Shown piece after piece: positions 1 through 7,335 of a DNA stretch of 64,000 nucleotides (the first letter of the stretch is position 1; each line of letters opens with the position of its first letter). The stretch is from Coriobacteriaceae bacterium. GTDB lineage: Bacteria > Actinomycetota > Coriobacteriia > Coriobacteriales > Coriobacteriaceae. The stretch spans positions 15,782 to 79,781 of the forward strand of contig CABIZD010000007.1 of the NCBI GenBank assembly GCA_902363125.1, read 5' to 3'. Position numbers and translations under genes: made by a program. The notes under the pieces were generated by a model, which was not told the DNA's origin, made no database searches, and saw only the letters and a list, made by a program, of their open reading frames with translations.

Positions 1-57
1 ACCCCCCCCCCCATCTATGAATCCAAAATCAAGTAATTTGCCGTCGCAACGTCTCCC

Positions 58-648
58 TTACGTTTTGCTGGGCACGTCTAACGGAAGCAGCTCCCTAAAT
101 GTGGAGTCACCCTCGCCCACGTCTACCAGGCACCAGCGCTTATGACGGTCTATCTTCTTTACACGGGCCTCTTGCCCCACCAAGGGCCCCTGTTCTATGT
201 GCAACACGCCGTTTTCTATGCGCGCGACGCTGTTGCGCACCACGTCGTCGTCGTCCAGAACGCTGCGGTACCAGTCCTGTGCGTCGTCCGGCATGGGCAT
301 GTACGCCCGCTCCCTACTGCCAGCGATGCGGCAGCCAAAGCTCAGCTGGGCCAAAGCCCTATCGAGCGCAGCGGCATCGTGCGTGGCGACGAAGAAATAT
401 TCCTTGTACATGGGTTTGGTTTGGAGCGACCAGGCGCCGTCCGGCTTAAACCAGAACTCCTTTTGCATCACAAAAGCGTCCTGCATCAACTCGTGCGGGA
501 TAATGCAGCGGACCTTTTCGCAGGTCTCGCGCTCTTTTCCATGGGGGGTGTGAACCAGATACCAGCGAACGCGGCCGTGCTGGCTGCTGATGGTGGCGCC
601 GTTAAAAGCGCCTGGCAGCTGCTCTTGGCGCCGTGCCGTCTGATCCAT
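58..648 (-). CDS. loaP: NusG-like antiterminator, LoaP/UpxY type
   Basis: A 196-residue NusG paralogue. The NGN domain starts near residue 28 (RWYLVHTPHGKERE) and a KOW-like segment lies near residues 154-172 (GPLVGQEARVKKID). Specialised NusG proteins of this type ride on RNA polymerase and suppress pausing or termination in one long operon, usually for capsule, exopolysaccharide or secondary metabolites. Here the gene points out of the left edge, so the target operon is probably just outside. The start is the ATG preceded by GAGGGGGCG; an ATG 33 nt upstream in frame has no ribosome site. No housekeeping nusG neighbours (secE, rplK) are present, which supports the paralogue reading. The upstream region holds a candidate invertible promoter. 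The family is fairly sure; the loaP symbol is less so. Confidence 0.8.
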   Translation of the reverse strand: MDQTARRQEQLPGAFNGATISSQHGRVRWYLVHTPHGKERETCEKVRCIIPHELMQDAFVMQKEFWFKPDGAWSLQTKPMYKEYFFVATHDAAALDRALAQLSFGCRIAGSRERAYMPMPDDAQDWYRSVLDDDDVVRNSVARIENGVLHIEQGPLVGQEARVKKIDRHKRWCLVDVGEGDSTFRELLPLDVPSKT

Positions 649-732
649 GTTCTCGCCCCCTCTTTTGGCTTTGCGATGCACGCAAATGCAGGGGCGTTTA
701 GAACAGGCTTCTCGCTCGCAGCTAGGCGCAGT

Positions 733-870
733 CGCAAAAGTACAGGTTTTTATAGAGGGGTATGGAGATGTACCTACTAGCAGTACATTTTGCGTAATCT
801 GGGCAAACGCTGATTAATTGCTCGTATAATGTCGTCTGTCGAAAGATACAAAAACCTGTACCTTTTTGCG
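733..870. other. Candidate invertible promoter segment upstream of the LoaP-like gene
   Basis: Perfect 12-bp inverted repeats (GTACAGGTTTTT at 740-751, its complement at 850-861) flank 98 bp. Both arms extend outward with a CGCAAAA block (733-739 and 864-870), offset by two bases. A perfect TATAAT (825-830) lies inside and faces right, away from the gene and towards a strong hairpin terminator. Inversion would move this -10 to about 771-776 on the minus strand, facing the antiterminator gene with a leader of about 115 nt. The repeats and -10 are seen directly; switching is inferred by analogy with invertible promoters of UpxY-controlled capsule operons. No recombinase gene is in the window. 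Confidence 0.55.
800..830 (+). promoter_or_regulatory. Sigma70-like promoter inside the invertible segment
   Basis: TATAAT at 825-830 with a weak -35 (TGGGCA, 800-805) at 19-bp spacing. In the orientation read here it would make only a transcript of about 65-70 nt ending at the next hairpin. Confidence 0.5.
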
Positions 871-873
871 CAA

Positions 874-905
874 CAAAAAAAGCCGCTCAACCAGCGGCTT
901 TTCTT
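874..905. terminator. Bidirectional hairpin terminator
   Basis: Perfect 7-bp stem (AGCCGCT/AGCGGCT) with a 5-nt loop, followed by TTTT on the plus strand and seven T on the minus strand. It would stop rightward transcription from the promoter at 825-830 and backs up the thrS terminator on the other strand. Confidence 0.8.
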
Positions 906-916
906 ATTTCGGCATG

Positions 917-948
917 AAAAAAAGCGACCGCCCTTTGTGGACGGTCGC
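917..948 (-). terminator. thrS intrinsic terminator
   Basis: GC-rich hairpin (GCGACCGTCC / GGGCGGTCGC arms) followed on the minus strand by seven T, 27 bp after the thrS stop codon. Confidence 0.9.
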
Positions 949-974
949 CTTTATTAATTGTTGTAAAGCTTGCC

Positions 975-2738
975 TTAGGCGCGAGTCTTGATCTCCTCGG
1001 TCACCTTGGCAACAAACTCGTCAACGCTCATCTGAACGGTCTCGTTGGAGCGATCGCGGACGGAGATGTTGCCGGCCTCGACCTCCTTCTCGCCCAGAAT
1101 GAGCATGTAGGGCACGCGGTCGATGCTGCGGGCCTCGCGGATCTTGTAGCCGATCTTCTCATCGCGATCGTCGCAGACCACGCGAATGCCGGCCTCCTCC
1201 AGCTTGGCGCACACCTCGTGGGCGTAGTCGCGGCTCTTCTCAGAGACGGGAAGTGCCTTGACCTGCACGGGAGCCAGCCAGGTGGGGAACTTGCCCGCAA
1301 AGTGCTCAATCAGAATACCAATGAAGCGCTCGATGGAGCCAAAGCACACGCGGTGCAGCATGATGGGGCGCTTCTTGGTGCCGTCAGCGTCCACGTACTC
1401 CAGGTCAAAGTTGAGCGGCATCTGGAAGTCGAGCTGCACGGTACCGCACTGCCAGGTACGGCCGAGCGAATCCTCCAGGTGGAAGTCGATCTTGGGGCCG
1501 TAGAAGGCGCCGTCGCCCTCGTTGACCTCGTAGTCCATGCCCAGTTTCTCCAGAGCGGTGCGCAGGCCCTCCTCGGCGCGCGCCCAGTCCTCGTCCGAGC
1601 CCATGGAGTCCTCGGGGCGGGTGGAAAGCTCAACATGGTACTTAAAGCCAAACTTTTGGTACACAGAGTCGATGAGGTTGACCACGCCCACGATCTCGTC
1701 GGTCAGCTGGTCGGGACGCACAAACAGGTGGGCATCGTCCTGGTTAAAGCAGCGCACGCGGAACAGACCGTGCAGGGCGCCGCGCAGCTCGTGGCGGTGC
1801 ACCAGGCCAATCTCGCCGGCGCGGATGGGCAGCTCGCGGTAGGAGTGCGGCTTGGAGGCGTACACCAGCACGCCGCCTGGGCAGTTCATGGGCTTAATGC
1901 AGTACTCTTCGTCGTCGATGACGGTGGAGTACATGTTGTCCTTGTAGTGGTCCCAGTGGCCCGAGGTCTTCCACAGCTGCTTGTTCATGATGAGCGGCGT
2001 GGAGATCTCCACGTAGCCGGCCTTGTGGTGGATCTCGCGCCAGTAGTCCAGCAGCGTGTTCTTAAGGATCATGCCGTTGGGCAGGAAGAATGGGAAGCCG
2101 GGGGCCTCGTCGCGCATCATAAAGAGGTCCATCTCGCGGCCGATCTTGCGGTGGTCGCGCTTCTTGGCCTCCTCCAGCATGTGCATGTGCTCGTCGAGCT
2201 CTTCCTTGGTGGCAAAGGCGACGCCGTTGATGCGGGTGAGCATCTTGTTGTCCTTGTCGCCCTTCCAGTAAGCGCCCGAGACGCCGGTGAGCTTAAAGGC
2301 CTTGAGGGCCTTGGTGTAGCAGATGTGGGGGCCGACGCACATGTCGATGTAGTCGCCCTGCTGGTAGAAGGTGATGCGGGCGTCGTCGTCCAGGTCGCCG
2401 ATGTGCTCGACCTTGTACTTCTCGCCGCGCTCCTCCATAAGGGCGATGGCCTCGGCGCGGGGCTTCTCGTACACGGAAAACTTGAGGTTCTCCTTGACGA
2501 TCTTCTTCATCTCAGCCTCGATCGCGGGGAAGTCGTCCTCGCTGATCTTGACGCCCTCGGGCAGGTCGACGTCGTAGTAGAAGCCGTTGTCGGTCGCGGG
2601 ACCGTAGGCAAAGTCGGCCTCGGGATAGAGGCGCTTGATGGCCTGCGCCATGATGTGCGCGGCGGAGTGGCGGATGACGTGCGTGACCTCGTCCTGCGGG
2701 AGCTCGGCCACCGAACCGTCATTGTAGAGTGCCTTCAT
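975..2738 (-). CDS. thrS: Threonyl-tRNA synthetase lacking the TGS domain
   Basis: Cytoplasmic class II aminoacyl-tRNA synthetase that charges tRNA-Thr. The protein is 587 residues, about 50 shorter than the common form, because it starts almost directly at the editing domain: the HSAAH zinc motif is at residues 24-28, followed by the CVGPH motif. The catalytic core is intact, with MNCPGG (zinc cysteine), motif 2 RHELRGALHGLFRVR and DDAHLF. A C-terminal anticodon-binding domain follows. The N-terminal TGS domain is absent, not broken, since the ATG has a good GAGAGGAG site and no coding extension is seen upstream. It has its own promoter and leader hairpin, so it is probably monocistronic. 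Confidence 0.96.
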   Translation of the reverse strand: MKALYNDGSVAELPQDEVTHVIRHSAAHIMAQAIKRLYPEADFAYGPATDNGFYYDVDLPEGVKISEDDFPAIEAEMKKIVKENLKFSVYEKPRAEAIALMEERGEKYKVEHIGDLDDDARITFYQQGDYIDMCVGPHICYTKALKAFKLTGVSGAYWKGDKDNKMLTRINGVAFATKEELDEHMHMLEEAKKRDHRKIGREMDLFMMRDEAPGFPFFLPNGMILKNTLLDYWREIHHKAGYVEISTPLIMNKQLWKTSGHWDHYKDNMYSTVIDDEEYCIKPMNCPGGVLVYASKPHSYRELPIRAGEIGLVHRHELRGALHGLFRVRCFNQDDAHLFVRPDQLTDEIVGVVNLIDSVYQKFGFKYHVELSTRPEDSMGSDEDWARAEEGLRTALEKLGMDYEVNEGDGAFYGPKIDFHLEDSLGRTWQCGTVQLDFQMPLNFDLEYVDADGTKKRPIMLHRVCFGSIERFIGILIEHFAGKFPTWLAPVQVKALPVSEKSRDYAHEVCAKLEEAGIRVVCDDRDEKIGYKIREARSIDRVPYMLILGEKEVEAGNISVRDRSNETVQMSVDEFVAKVTEEIKTRA

Positions 2739-2764
2739 GGGTATGTTTTCTCCTCTCGGATGCC

Positions 2765-2808
2765 TGATGCAAGTGCGTGCGATGCGTTCGGCGTTTTAAC
2801 TTGCATCA
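2765..2808 (-). promoter_or_regulatory. Inverted repeat in the thrS leader
   Basis: Perfect 10-bp inverted repeat TGATGCAAGT / ACTTGCATCA with 24 nt between the arms. It lies between the -10 box and the Shine-Dalgarno sequence, so the leader RNA can form a stem-loop just upstream of the ribosome site. No T-box core was seen. It may be a translational operator or a repressor site. Confidence 0.5.
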
Positions 2809-2835
2809 TTATAGGCAGGTTGCCTTGGTATACAA
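2808..2835 (-). promoter_or_regulatory. thrS promoter
   Basis: On the minus strand a perfect TATAAT (2808-2813) is preceded at 16 bp by TTGTAT (2830-2835). The predicted leader is about 60 nt. Confidence 0.6.
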
Positions 2836-2836
2836 G

Positions 2837-2867
2837 CGCCCGCCGCACCTTAATGGCACGGCGGGCG
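2837..2867 (-). terminator. GC-rich hairpin downstream of the zinc-ribbon gene
   Basis: Nine-base-pair stem (CGCCCGCCG / CGGCGGGCG) between the zinc-ribbon gene and the thrS promoter. There is no T-tract on the minus strand (ATTTT follows on the plus strand), so terminator function is uncertain. Confidence 0.4.
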
Positions 2868-2963
2868 ATTTTCTACGCATGCTTCATCGTGTGGGCGCAA
2901 GGTGTGGGGCGCGCGCGGCTTGCGGCGTGCCCGTGGCTTGCGGCCGGCTCGGCGATGGATGCG

Positions 2964-3395
2964 TTACTGGATGCGAGTTCGGCAGTAGGGGCAGACCTTC
3001 CAGTGCGCATCGAGCGGGCGATGGCAGCTGGGGCATACGTTGCGAACCTGGGTGTCGCACACCGGGCAGACGACGAAGTCCTTCTCGATGGGCGCGCCGC
3101 ACTGCGGGCAGGTGCCGTACTGGGCAAGCTGGCGCTCGCGCAGGGCCATGTCCAGCTCCTGCTCCTCGCGGTCGGACGCATAGGAGTGCGGGCGCAGAAC
3201 CAGGTAGGCGATGAGACCCACAAACGGGATGAGGGCGATGATGCCCCATGCCACGTAGGCGCTGGCGCCGCGGCGGCGAGCGTCGATGAACACATAGACG
3301 ACCGACAGCACATACAGGGCGATGATAAAGCCAACGAAGGCATAGACGACGCCCATAAGCTGCGGCGACATGAGCTCGGAGATGTACTTGGACAT
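2964..3395 (-). CDS. Membrane protein with double zinc ribbon
   Basis: A 143-residue protein of unknown role. Two transmembrane segments occupy roughly residues 13-36 and 48-67. A soluble C-terminus then carries two pairs of zinc knuckles: CPQCG...CPVC and CPSC...CPYC, typical of a double zinc-ribbon (DZR) fold. Such proteins are common and poorly characterised in Gram-positive bacteria; no function is assigned. The chosen ATG has AAAGG nine bases upstream; the frame stays open 45 nt further without a ribosome site. It is transcribed alone. Confidence 0.75.
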   Translation of the reverse strand: MSKYISELMSPQLMGVVYAFVGFIIALYVLSVVYVFIDARRRGASAYVAWGIIALIPFVGLIAYLVLRPHSYASDREEQELDMALRERQLAQYGTCPQCGAPIEKDFVVCPVCDTQVRNVCPSCHRPLDAHWKVCPYCRTRIQ

Positions 3396-3495
3396 TACGG
3401 GAACCTTTCGGAATATTAACAGTCCGGTCAAGTTTACCACGGGGTTTGTTTATATGGGACTACGGCTGGGTACGGGGCTGGCGCGGACACAAACA

Positions 3496-3710
3496 TCTCA
3501 ATCTGTAACAGTTAGGAACGGAATCCGGGTCTAGGTGTTACAGATCGAGACACAGGGGTCCCTCCCCGACTTCAATCTCGATCTGTAACATCTTGGGCCC
3601 CAAAACCCCTCTTACTGTTACAGATCGAGACATTCAAAATCCGCCGGAAGGTTTGTCTCGATCTGTAACATCTAGAACCCAAATCCTCGTCTAACCGTTA
3701 CAGGTCGAGA
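3496..3710. repeat. Array of 15-bp repeats in alternating orientation, exact 40-bp period
   Basis: Six copies of TCTCGATCTGTAACA start at 3496, 3536, 3576, 3616, 3656 and 3696. Copies 1, 3 and 5 are forward; copies 2, 4 and 6 are the reverse complement. Copies 2-5 are identical; copy 1 has one change and copy 6 two. Every spacer is exactly 25 bp and the spacers differ, although those after copies 1, 3 and 5 look like diverged relatives. Each neighbouring pair could fold into a 15-bp stem. It fills the gap between the leftward zinc-ribbon gene and the rightward GlpA-like gene; the rest of 3396-3880 holds no convincing gene. Confidence 0.9.
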
Positions 3711-3848
3711 CGAACGGTTGCCGTAGCTGTCGGCAGACGAGGCCAACATCCGTGCCGGGTCTCCCCTCGCCTGCCGTTGGCGGGTGTTGCAGGGCTGTTC
3801 ACCGCATTGCCGCCGCACTAGGGGCGCGCAGACCGTAGGATGGTTTTA

Positions 3849-3863
3849 TTGACAGCCTGTCAA
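3849..3863. promoter_or_regulatory. Operator-like palindrome before the GlpA-like operon
   Basis: TTGACAGCCTGTCAA, perfect 7-bp arms around one central base, 17 bp upstream of the GTG start. It contains a perfect TTGACA and overlaps the likely promoter or 5' end, so a dimeric regulator could act here. The regulator is unknown. Confidence 0.5.
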
Positions 3864-3880
3864 CTCGTCTGGGAGGCACT

Positions 3881-5335
3881 GTGACAGAAACGTTTGATAT
3901 TGCGATCGTGGGCGCGGGCATCACCGGATGCGCCATCGCGAGGCAGCTCGCGCGGTTTGACCTGTCCATTTGCGTAGTCGAGGCGGCTAACGATATTGCG
4001 CTGGGCGCGTCGAAGGCCAACGGCGGCCTGGTGCACGCCGGCTACGATCCGACACCGGGCACGGTTAAGGCGCAGGTCAACGCCCGTGGCTGCGAGCTAT
4101 ATGGCACGTGGGCCCAGGAGCTGGGCTTTTTGTTTTGCCGCACTGGGTCGATGGTACTGGGCTTTAACGACGAGGACCGCGCGCATCTGGAGCAGCTGCG
4201 GCGCAACGGCTATGTCAACGGTGTGCCCGAGCTGTCAATCGTCGGACCCGACCGCATCCACGAATTAGAGCCACGCGCCAGTGCCGACGCAACGTGCGCG
4301 TTGTGGTGCCCCTCGACTGGGTTTGTCGACCCGTTTGAGGTTGCCATCGCCGCGCTGGAGAACGCTATCGCCAACGGGGCGACGTTTATGCGGTCCGCTA
4401 CGGTGGAAGCGATTGAAGTCGCGAGCTCGGGCGACGACGCGCGCTTTACGCTGGCGACCCCCGCTGGCAACGTGCGCTGCCGCTACCTGATCAACGCCGC
4501 GGGCAACGGCGCCGCCGACATCTCGCATATGGCGGGCGCCGAGGAGTTCCAGATGGTCTGGCGCCAGGGCAACATCGTGGTGCTGGACAAGGAACCGCGC
4601 ACGCTCATGCCGCTCTACCCCGTGCCGACGCCGGTGTCGAAGGGCGTTATCGTGACAGGCACCGTGCACGGCAACACCGTGATCACCGCGACGGCCGCCG
4701 TGCGCGAGCCGGGTGACACGCAGACCTATGCAAGCGATGTGAACGCGCTGCTGACCGGCGCGCACAAGCTAGTGCCCGATCTGGATACGCGACGTGTGGT
4801 GCGCGCATTTGCCGGCGGGCGTCCGGTCATTCAGGGAACGAACGACTTCTTTATTGGACAGTCGGCCGTGGTGCCGGGGCTGTTCCAGGCGGCGGGCATT
4901 CAGTCGCCGGGCGTGGCAAGCGCGCCGGCCATTGCCGAGCGCATGGAGCTTGTGATGCGTGAGGCAGGCGTGGAGCTGCACGAGCGGGCGGACTGGAACC
5001 CAATTCGCCGCGCGCCGGACGACTTTGACCGCGCACCGCTGGCGCGCAAGGAGGAGCTGATCGAGTCCGATCCCGCGTGGGGACAGATTGTCTGCCGCTG
5101 CGAGACGGTGCCCGAGGCCGAGATCGTGGCCGCGATTCGGCGCCGCCCGGGCGCGGTTTCGGTCGAGGGCGTCAAGCGCCGCTGTCGTGCCGGCATGGGT
5201 CGGTGCCAGAGCGGCTTTTGCCAAAGCCGTGTGGTGGCGATTCTTGCCCGAGAGCTGGGCTGTGACCCCAGCGAGGTACTGTTGGAGGATGCCGGTTCTT
5301 GGCTGGTTGAGGGACCGCTGAAGGGGGTGCGCTAG
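3881..5335 (+). CDS. FAD-dependent GlpA-like dehydrogenase with BFD-type iron-sulfur domain
   Basis: A 484-residue flavoprotein. The N-terminal FAD fold shows IAIVGAGITGCAIARQL from about residue 7, followed by a D-amino-acid-oxidase-like (DAO) domain as in glycerol-3-phosphate dehydrogenase or L-2-hydroxyglutarate oxidase. The C-terminus (from about 405) has a BFD-like [2Fe-2S] domain with the CRCE and CRAGMGRCQSGFC cysteines. It heads a compact operon with an NAD/FAD oxidoreductase (1-bp gap) and a DUF1667 protein (3-bp gap), a trio found in many anaerobes and usually called anaerobic glycerol-3-phosphate dehydrogenase. The substrate cannot be fixed from sequence; other 2-hydroxy acids are possible. 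The GTG start has GGGAGG at ideal spacing. Confidence 0.85.
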   Translation: MTETFDIAIVGAGITGCAIARQLARFDLSICVVEAANDIALGASKANGGLVHAGYDPTPGTVKAQVNARGCELYGTWAQELGFLFCRTGSMVLGFNDEDRAHLEQLRRNGYVNGVPELSIVGPDRIHELEPRASADATCALWCPSTGFVDPFEVAIAALENAIANGATFMRSATVEAIEVASSGDDARFTLATPAGNVRCRYLINAAGNGAADISHMAGAEEFQMVWRQGNIVVLDKEPRTLMPLYPVPTPVSKGVIVTGTVHGNTVITATAAVREPGDTQTYASDVNALLTGAHKLVPDLDTRRVVRAFAGGRPVIQGTNDFFIGQSAVVPGLFQAAGIQSPGVASAPAIAERMELVMREAGVELHERADWNPIRRAPDDFDRAPLARKEELIESDPAWGQIVCRCETVPEAEIVAAIRRRPGAVSVEGVKRRCRAGMGRCQSGFCQSRVVAILARELGCDPSEVLLEDAGSWLVEGPLKGVR

Positions 5336-5336
5336 G

Positions 5337-6695
5337 ATGGCGGAATTCAAATCGAGCGCGATTGATTGCGGCGTCGTAGAAGCCGTACAAACGCGAGCCT
5401 TCGACGTGGTCGTTGTCGGCGGCGGACCTGCCGGTATGGCGGCCGCGCTGGCCGCTCATAAGGCCGACGCGCGCGTGGCCATCCTGGAGCGCGAGCAGCA
5501 CCTGGGCGGCATCCTCCGCCAGTGCATCCACCCCGGCTTTGGCCTGTCGCACTTTAAACAGGAGCTCACCGGCCCCGAGTACGCGCAGCGCTTTATCGAC
5601 CAGGTGCAAGCAACCGACATTGCGCTGTTCCTAAACAGCATGGTGATTGGGATTGATTCAGGCGAGCCTACGGAAGACGCAGCACTCCACACCGTCACGC
5701 TCATGAGCCCCGCCGGCATGCTACAGCTCACCGGACGCGCGGTCGTCCTTGCCATGGGATGCCGCGAGCGCACCCGCAGCGAGATCAAGATTCCCGGTAG
5801 CCGTCCCGCCGGCGTGTTTACGGCCGGCCTGGCGCAGCGATACATCAATATCGAGAACCTCAAACCCGGCTCGCGCGCCGTCATCTTGGGCTCGGGCGAC
5901 ATCGGGCTCATCATGGCACGTCGCTGCACGCTCGAGGGGATTTCGGTCGAGGGCGTGTACGAGCTCATGCCGTACGCCAACGGCCTGCGCCGCAATGTGA
6001 AGAACTGCCTGGACGATTTTGGTATTCCGCTGCATCTGTCGACCACGGTCACGCGCGTGATTGGGCACGACCGTGTGGAGGCCGTCGAGGTGAGTCAGGT
6101 CGACGAGCACCTGGCGCCCATTCCGGGTACCGAGCGCATTGTTCCGTGTGACACACTGTTGCTATCGGTGGGCTTGATTCCCGAAAACGAGCTTTCGGTT
6201 GCCGCGGGCGTAGAGCTTGACCCGCGCACGCGCGGCGCCGTGGTGGACCAGAGCCTGCAGACGGGCGTGCCCGGCATCTTTGCATGCGGCAACGTGCTGC
6301 ACGTACACGACCTGGCCGACAACGTGACGACCGAGTCCGAGAGGGCTGGCGCAGCTGCGGCGGCGTACGCGCTGGGTGGCGGAGCCGAGACGGACGCGGT
6401 CGCGGACACGGGCTGCGAGCTCACGGTCTCCCCTGCCGGCAACGCGGGATACGCGCTGCCGGGACGCATTACGGCCGTGGCGCTCACCAAACTCAACTTC
6501 CGAGTGCGCCGGCCAGTCGATGCCGCCCGCGTGAAGATCTTGGCCGACGGCGAAGAGCTATTCGCCGGCAAGGTCCGCGCGTTTAAGCCGAGCGTTATGG
6601 AAAGCTTCCCGCTGTCGGCAAAGGTGATTCAGCGCGCACTCGACCTGGGTGCCAGCGAGATTGTCCTGTCCGTCGATCCCGTTGAGGAGGCATAA
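5337..6695 (+). CDS. FAD/NAD(P)-dependent oxidoreductase of the GlpA trio
   Basis: A 452-residue pyridine-nucleotide-disulfide-type flavoprotein. A first dinucleotide fold is at about residues 23-40 (DVVVVGGGPAGMAAALAA) and a second near 180 (AVILGSGDIGLIMARR). An ILRQCIHPGFG segment follows the first fold. It probably moves electrons between the upstream dehydrogenase and NAD(P) or another carrier. The start codon follows the previous stop by one base, with AAGGGGG within the preceding gene, so the two are translationally coupled. A C-terminal segment of about 80 residues has no assigned domain. Its partner relation rests on gene order and family knowledge. Confidence 0.85.
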   Translation: MAEFKSSAIDCGVVEAVQTRAFDVVVVGGGPAGMAAALAAHKADARVAILEREQHLGGILRQCIHPGFGLSHFKQELTGPEYAQRFIDQVQATDIALFLNSMVIGIDSGEPTEDAALHTVTLMSPAGMLQLTGRAVVLAMGCRERTRSEIKIPGSRPAGVFTAGLAQRYINIENLKPGSRAVILGSGDIGLIMARRCTLEGISVEGVYELMPYANGLRRNVKNCLDDFGIPLHLSTTVTRVIGHDRVEAVEVSQVDEHLAPIPGTERIVPCDTLLLSVGLIPENELSVAAGVELDPRTRGAVVDQSLQTGVPGIFACGNVLHVHDLADNVTTESERAGAAAAAYALGGGAETDAVADTGCELTVSPAGNAGYALPGRITAVALTKLNFRVRRPVDAARVKILADGEELFAGKVRAFKPSVMESFPLSAKVIQRALDLGASEIVLSVDPVEEA

Positions 6696-6698
6696 ACT

Positions 6699-7106
6699 AT
6701 GAGCAACAACGTGACCGAGGCGCTGCAGTTCAACTGCACCACCTGCCCATCCGAGTGCCTCCTGACCGTAGAGGTGGAGCGCGACGCCAATGGCGCCATG
6801 GTGGAAGTGCGCTCCGTAACCGGCAACAATTGCCCGCGCGGCGATAAATTCGCACATCAGGAGCTCACCTGCCCCATGCGCGTGCTCACCACCACCGTAG
6901 CAGTATCTGGCGGCGACGAGGCGCTTCTGCCTGTGCGCGCGGCCGAAGCCATCCCGCTGGCACTCCACGCCCAAGCCATGGCCCTCATCCGAGGCCTAGT
7001 CGTCAACGCCCCCATCCGCATGGGCGACGTCGTGCTGAAGGACCTCCTCAACACCAACATCAACCTAATCGCCAGCATGGACATCGACCCCCGCCTAAGC
7101 AGCTAA
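6699..7106 (+). CDS. DUF1667 cysteine-motif protein, third member of the GlpA trio
   Basis: A 135-residue DUF1667 protein. Cysteines sit in CTTCPSEC (about residues 13-20), NNCPRG (about 48-53) and TCPMR (about 64-68), a pattern suited to an iron-sulfur or zinc site. DUF1667 proteins nearly always follow a GlpA-like dehydrogenase and an FAD oxidoreductase, and here the gap is only 3 bp after GAGG. It is presumed to be a small electron-transfer or assembly subunit. It ends the operon; a long palindrome follows at 7159. Confidence 0.85.
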   Translation: MSNNVTEALQFNCTTCPSECLLTVEVERDANGAMVEVRSVTGNNCPRGDKFAHQELTCPMRVLTTTVAVSGGDEALLPVRAAEAIPLALHAQAMALIRGLVVNAPIRMGDVVLKDLLNTNINLIASMDIDPRLSS

Positions 7107-7158
7107 TTTAGGACGGGGCTCTTTTAGCTACCCCACCATCCACCCCGACCCTCCTCAA

Positions 7159-7221
7159 TTGCGGTGAAATACGGACTGTTTTATGGCTTTAGGCCGCTAA
7201 ACAGTCCGTATTTCACCGCAA
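7159..7221. repeat. Dispersed long palindrome, copy 1
   Basis: Perfect 23-bp arms (TTGCGGTGAAATACGGACTG plus TTT and its complement) around a 17-nt loop. It has no T-tract and lies downstream of the GlpA-trio operon. Further copies are at 8692, 20942 and 57836. Confidence 0.9.
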
Positions 7222-7253
7222 CTTATGAGGGCCGCATGGGATGCAAAGGAGTG

Positions 7254-7302
7254 TCCCAAGGTGCCGGCATAAAAGGAACGTCCCTATGTGCCGGGCTTGG
7301 GA
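7254..7302. repeat. Imperfect hairpin upstream of the M24 peptidase
   Basis: TCCCAAG / CTTGGGA outer arms and CCGGCA / TGCCGG inner arms enclose an A-rich centre with GGAACGTCCC. It ends 33 bp before the peptidase start codon. Function unknown. Confidence 0.4.
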
Positions 7303-7335
7303 TACCATGGTGGCAGCCTAGCGAAAGGATGTTTC

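Noticed and set aside
1-12. Run of eleven C at the window start as a phase-variation tract
   Set aside because: It lies at the window edge outside any supported gene, so no reading-frame consequence can be shown.
1218-3419. Long open frame (733 codons) on the plus strand opposite thrS
   Set aside because: It is an antisense shadow in high-G+C coding DNA; thrS on the minus strand is complete and conserved. Similar long antisense frames over valS, clpX, tig, selA and the molybdo-hydroxylase were rejected for the same reason.
3496-3710. CRISPR array
   Set aside because: Repeats are 15 bp and alternate in strand, and there are no cas genes. It is listed as a repeat array instead.
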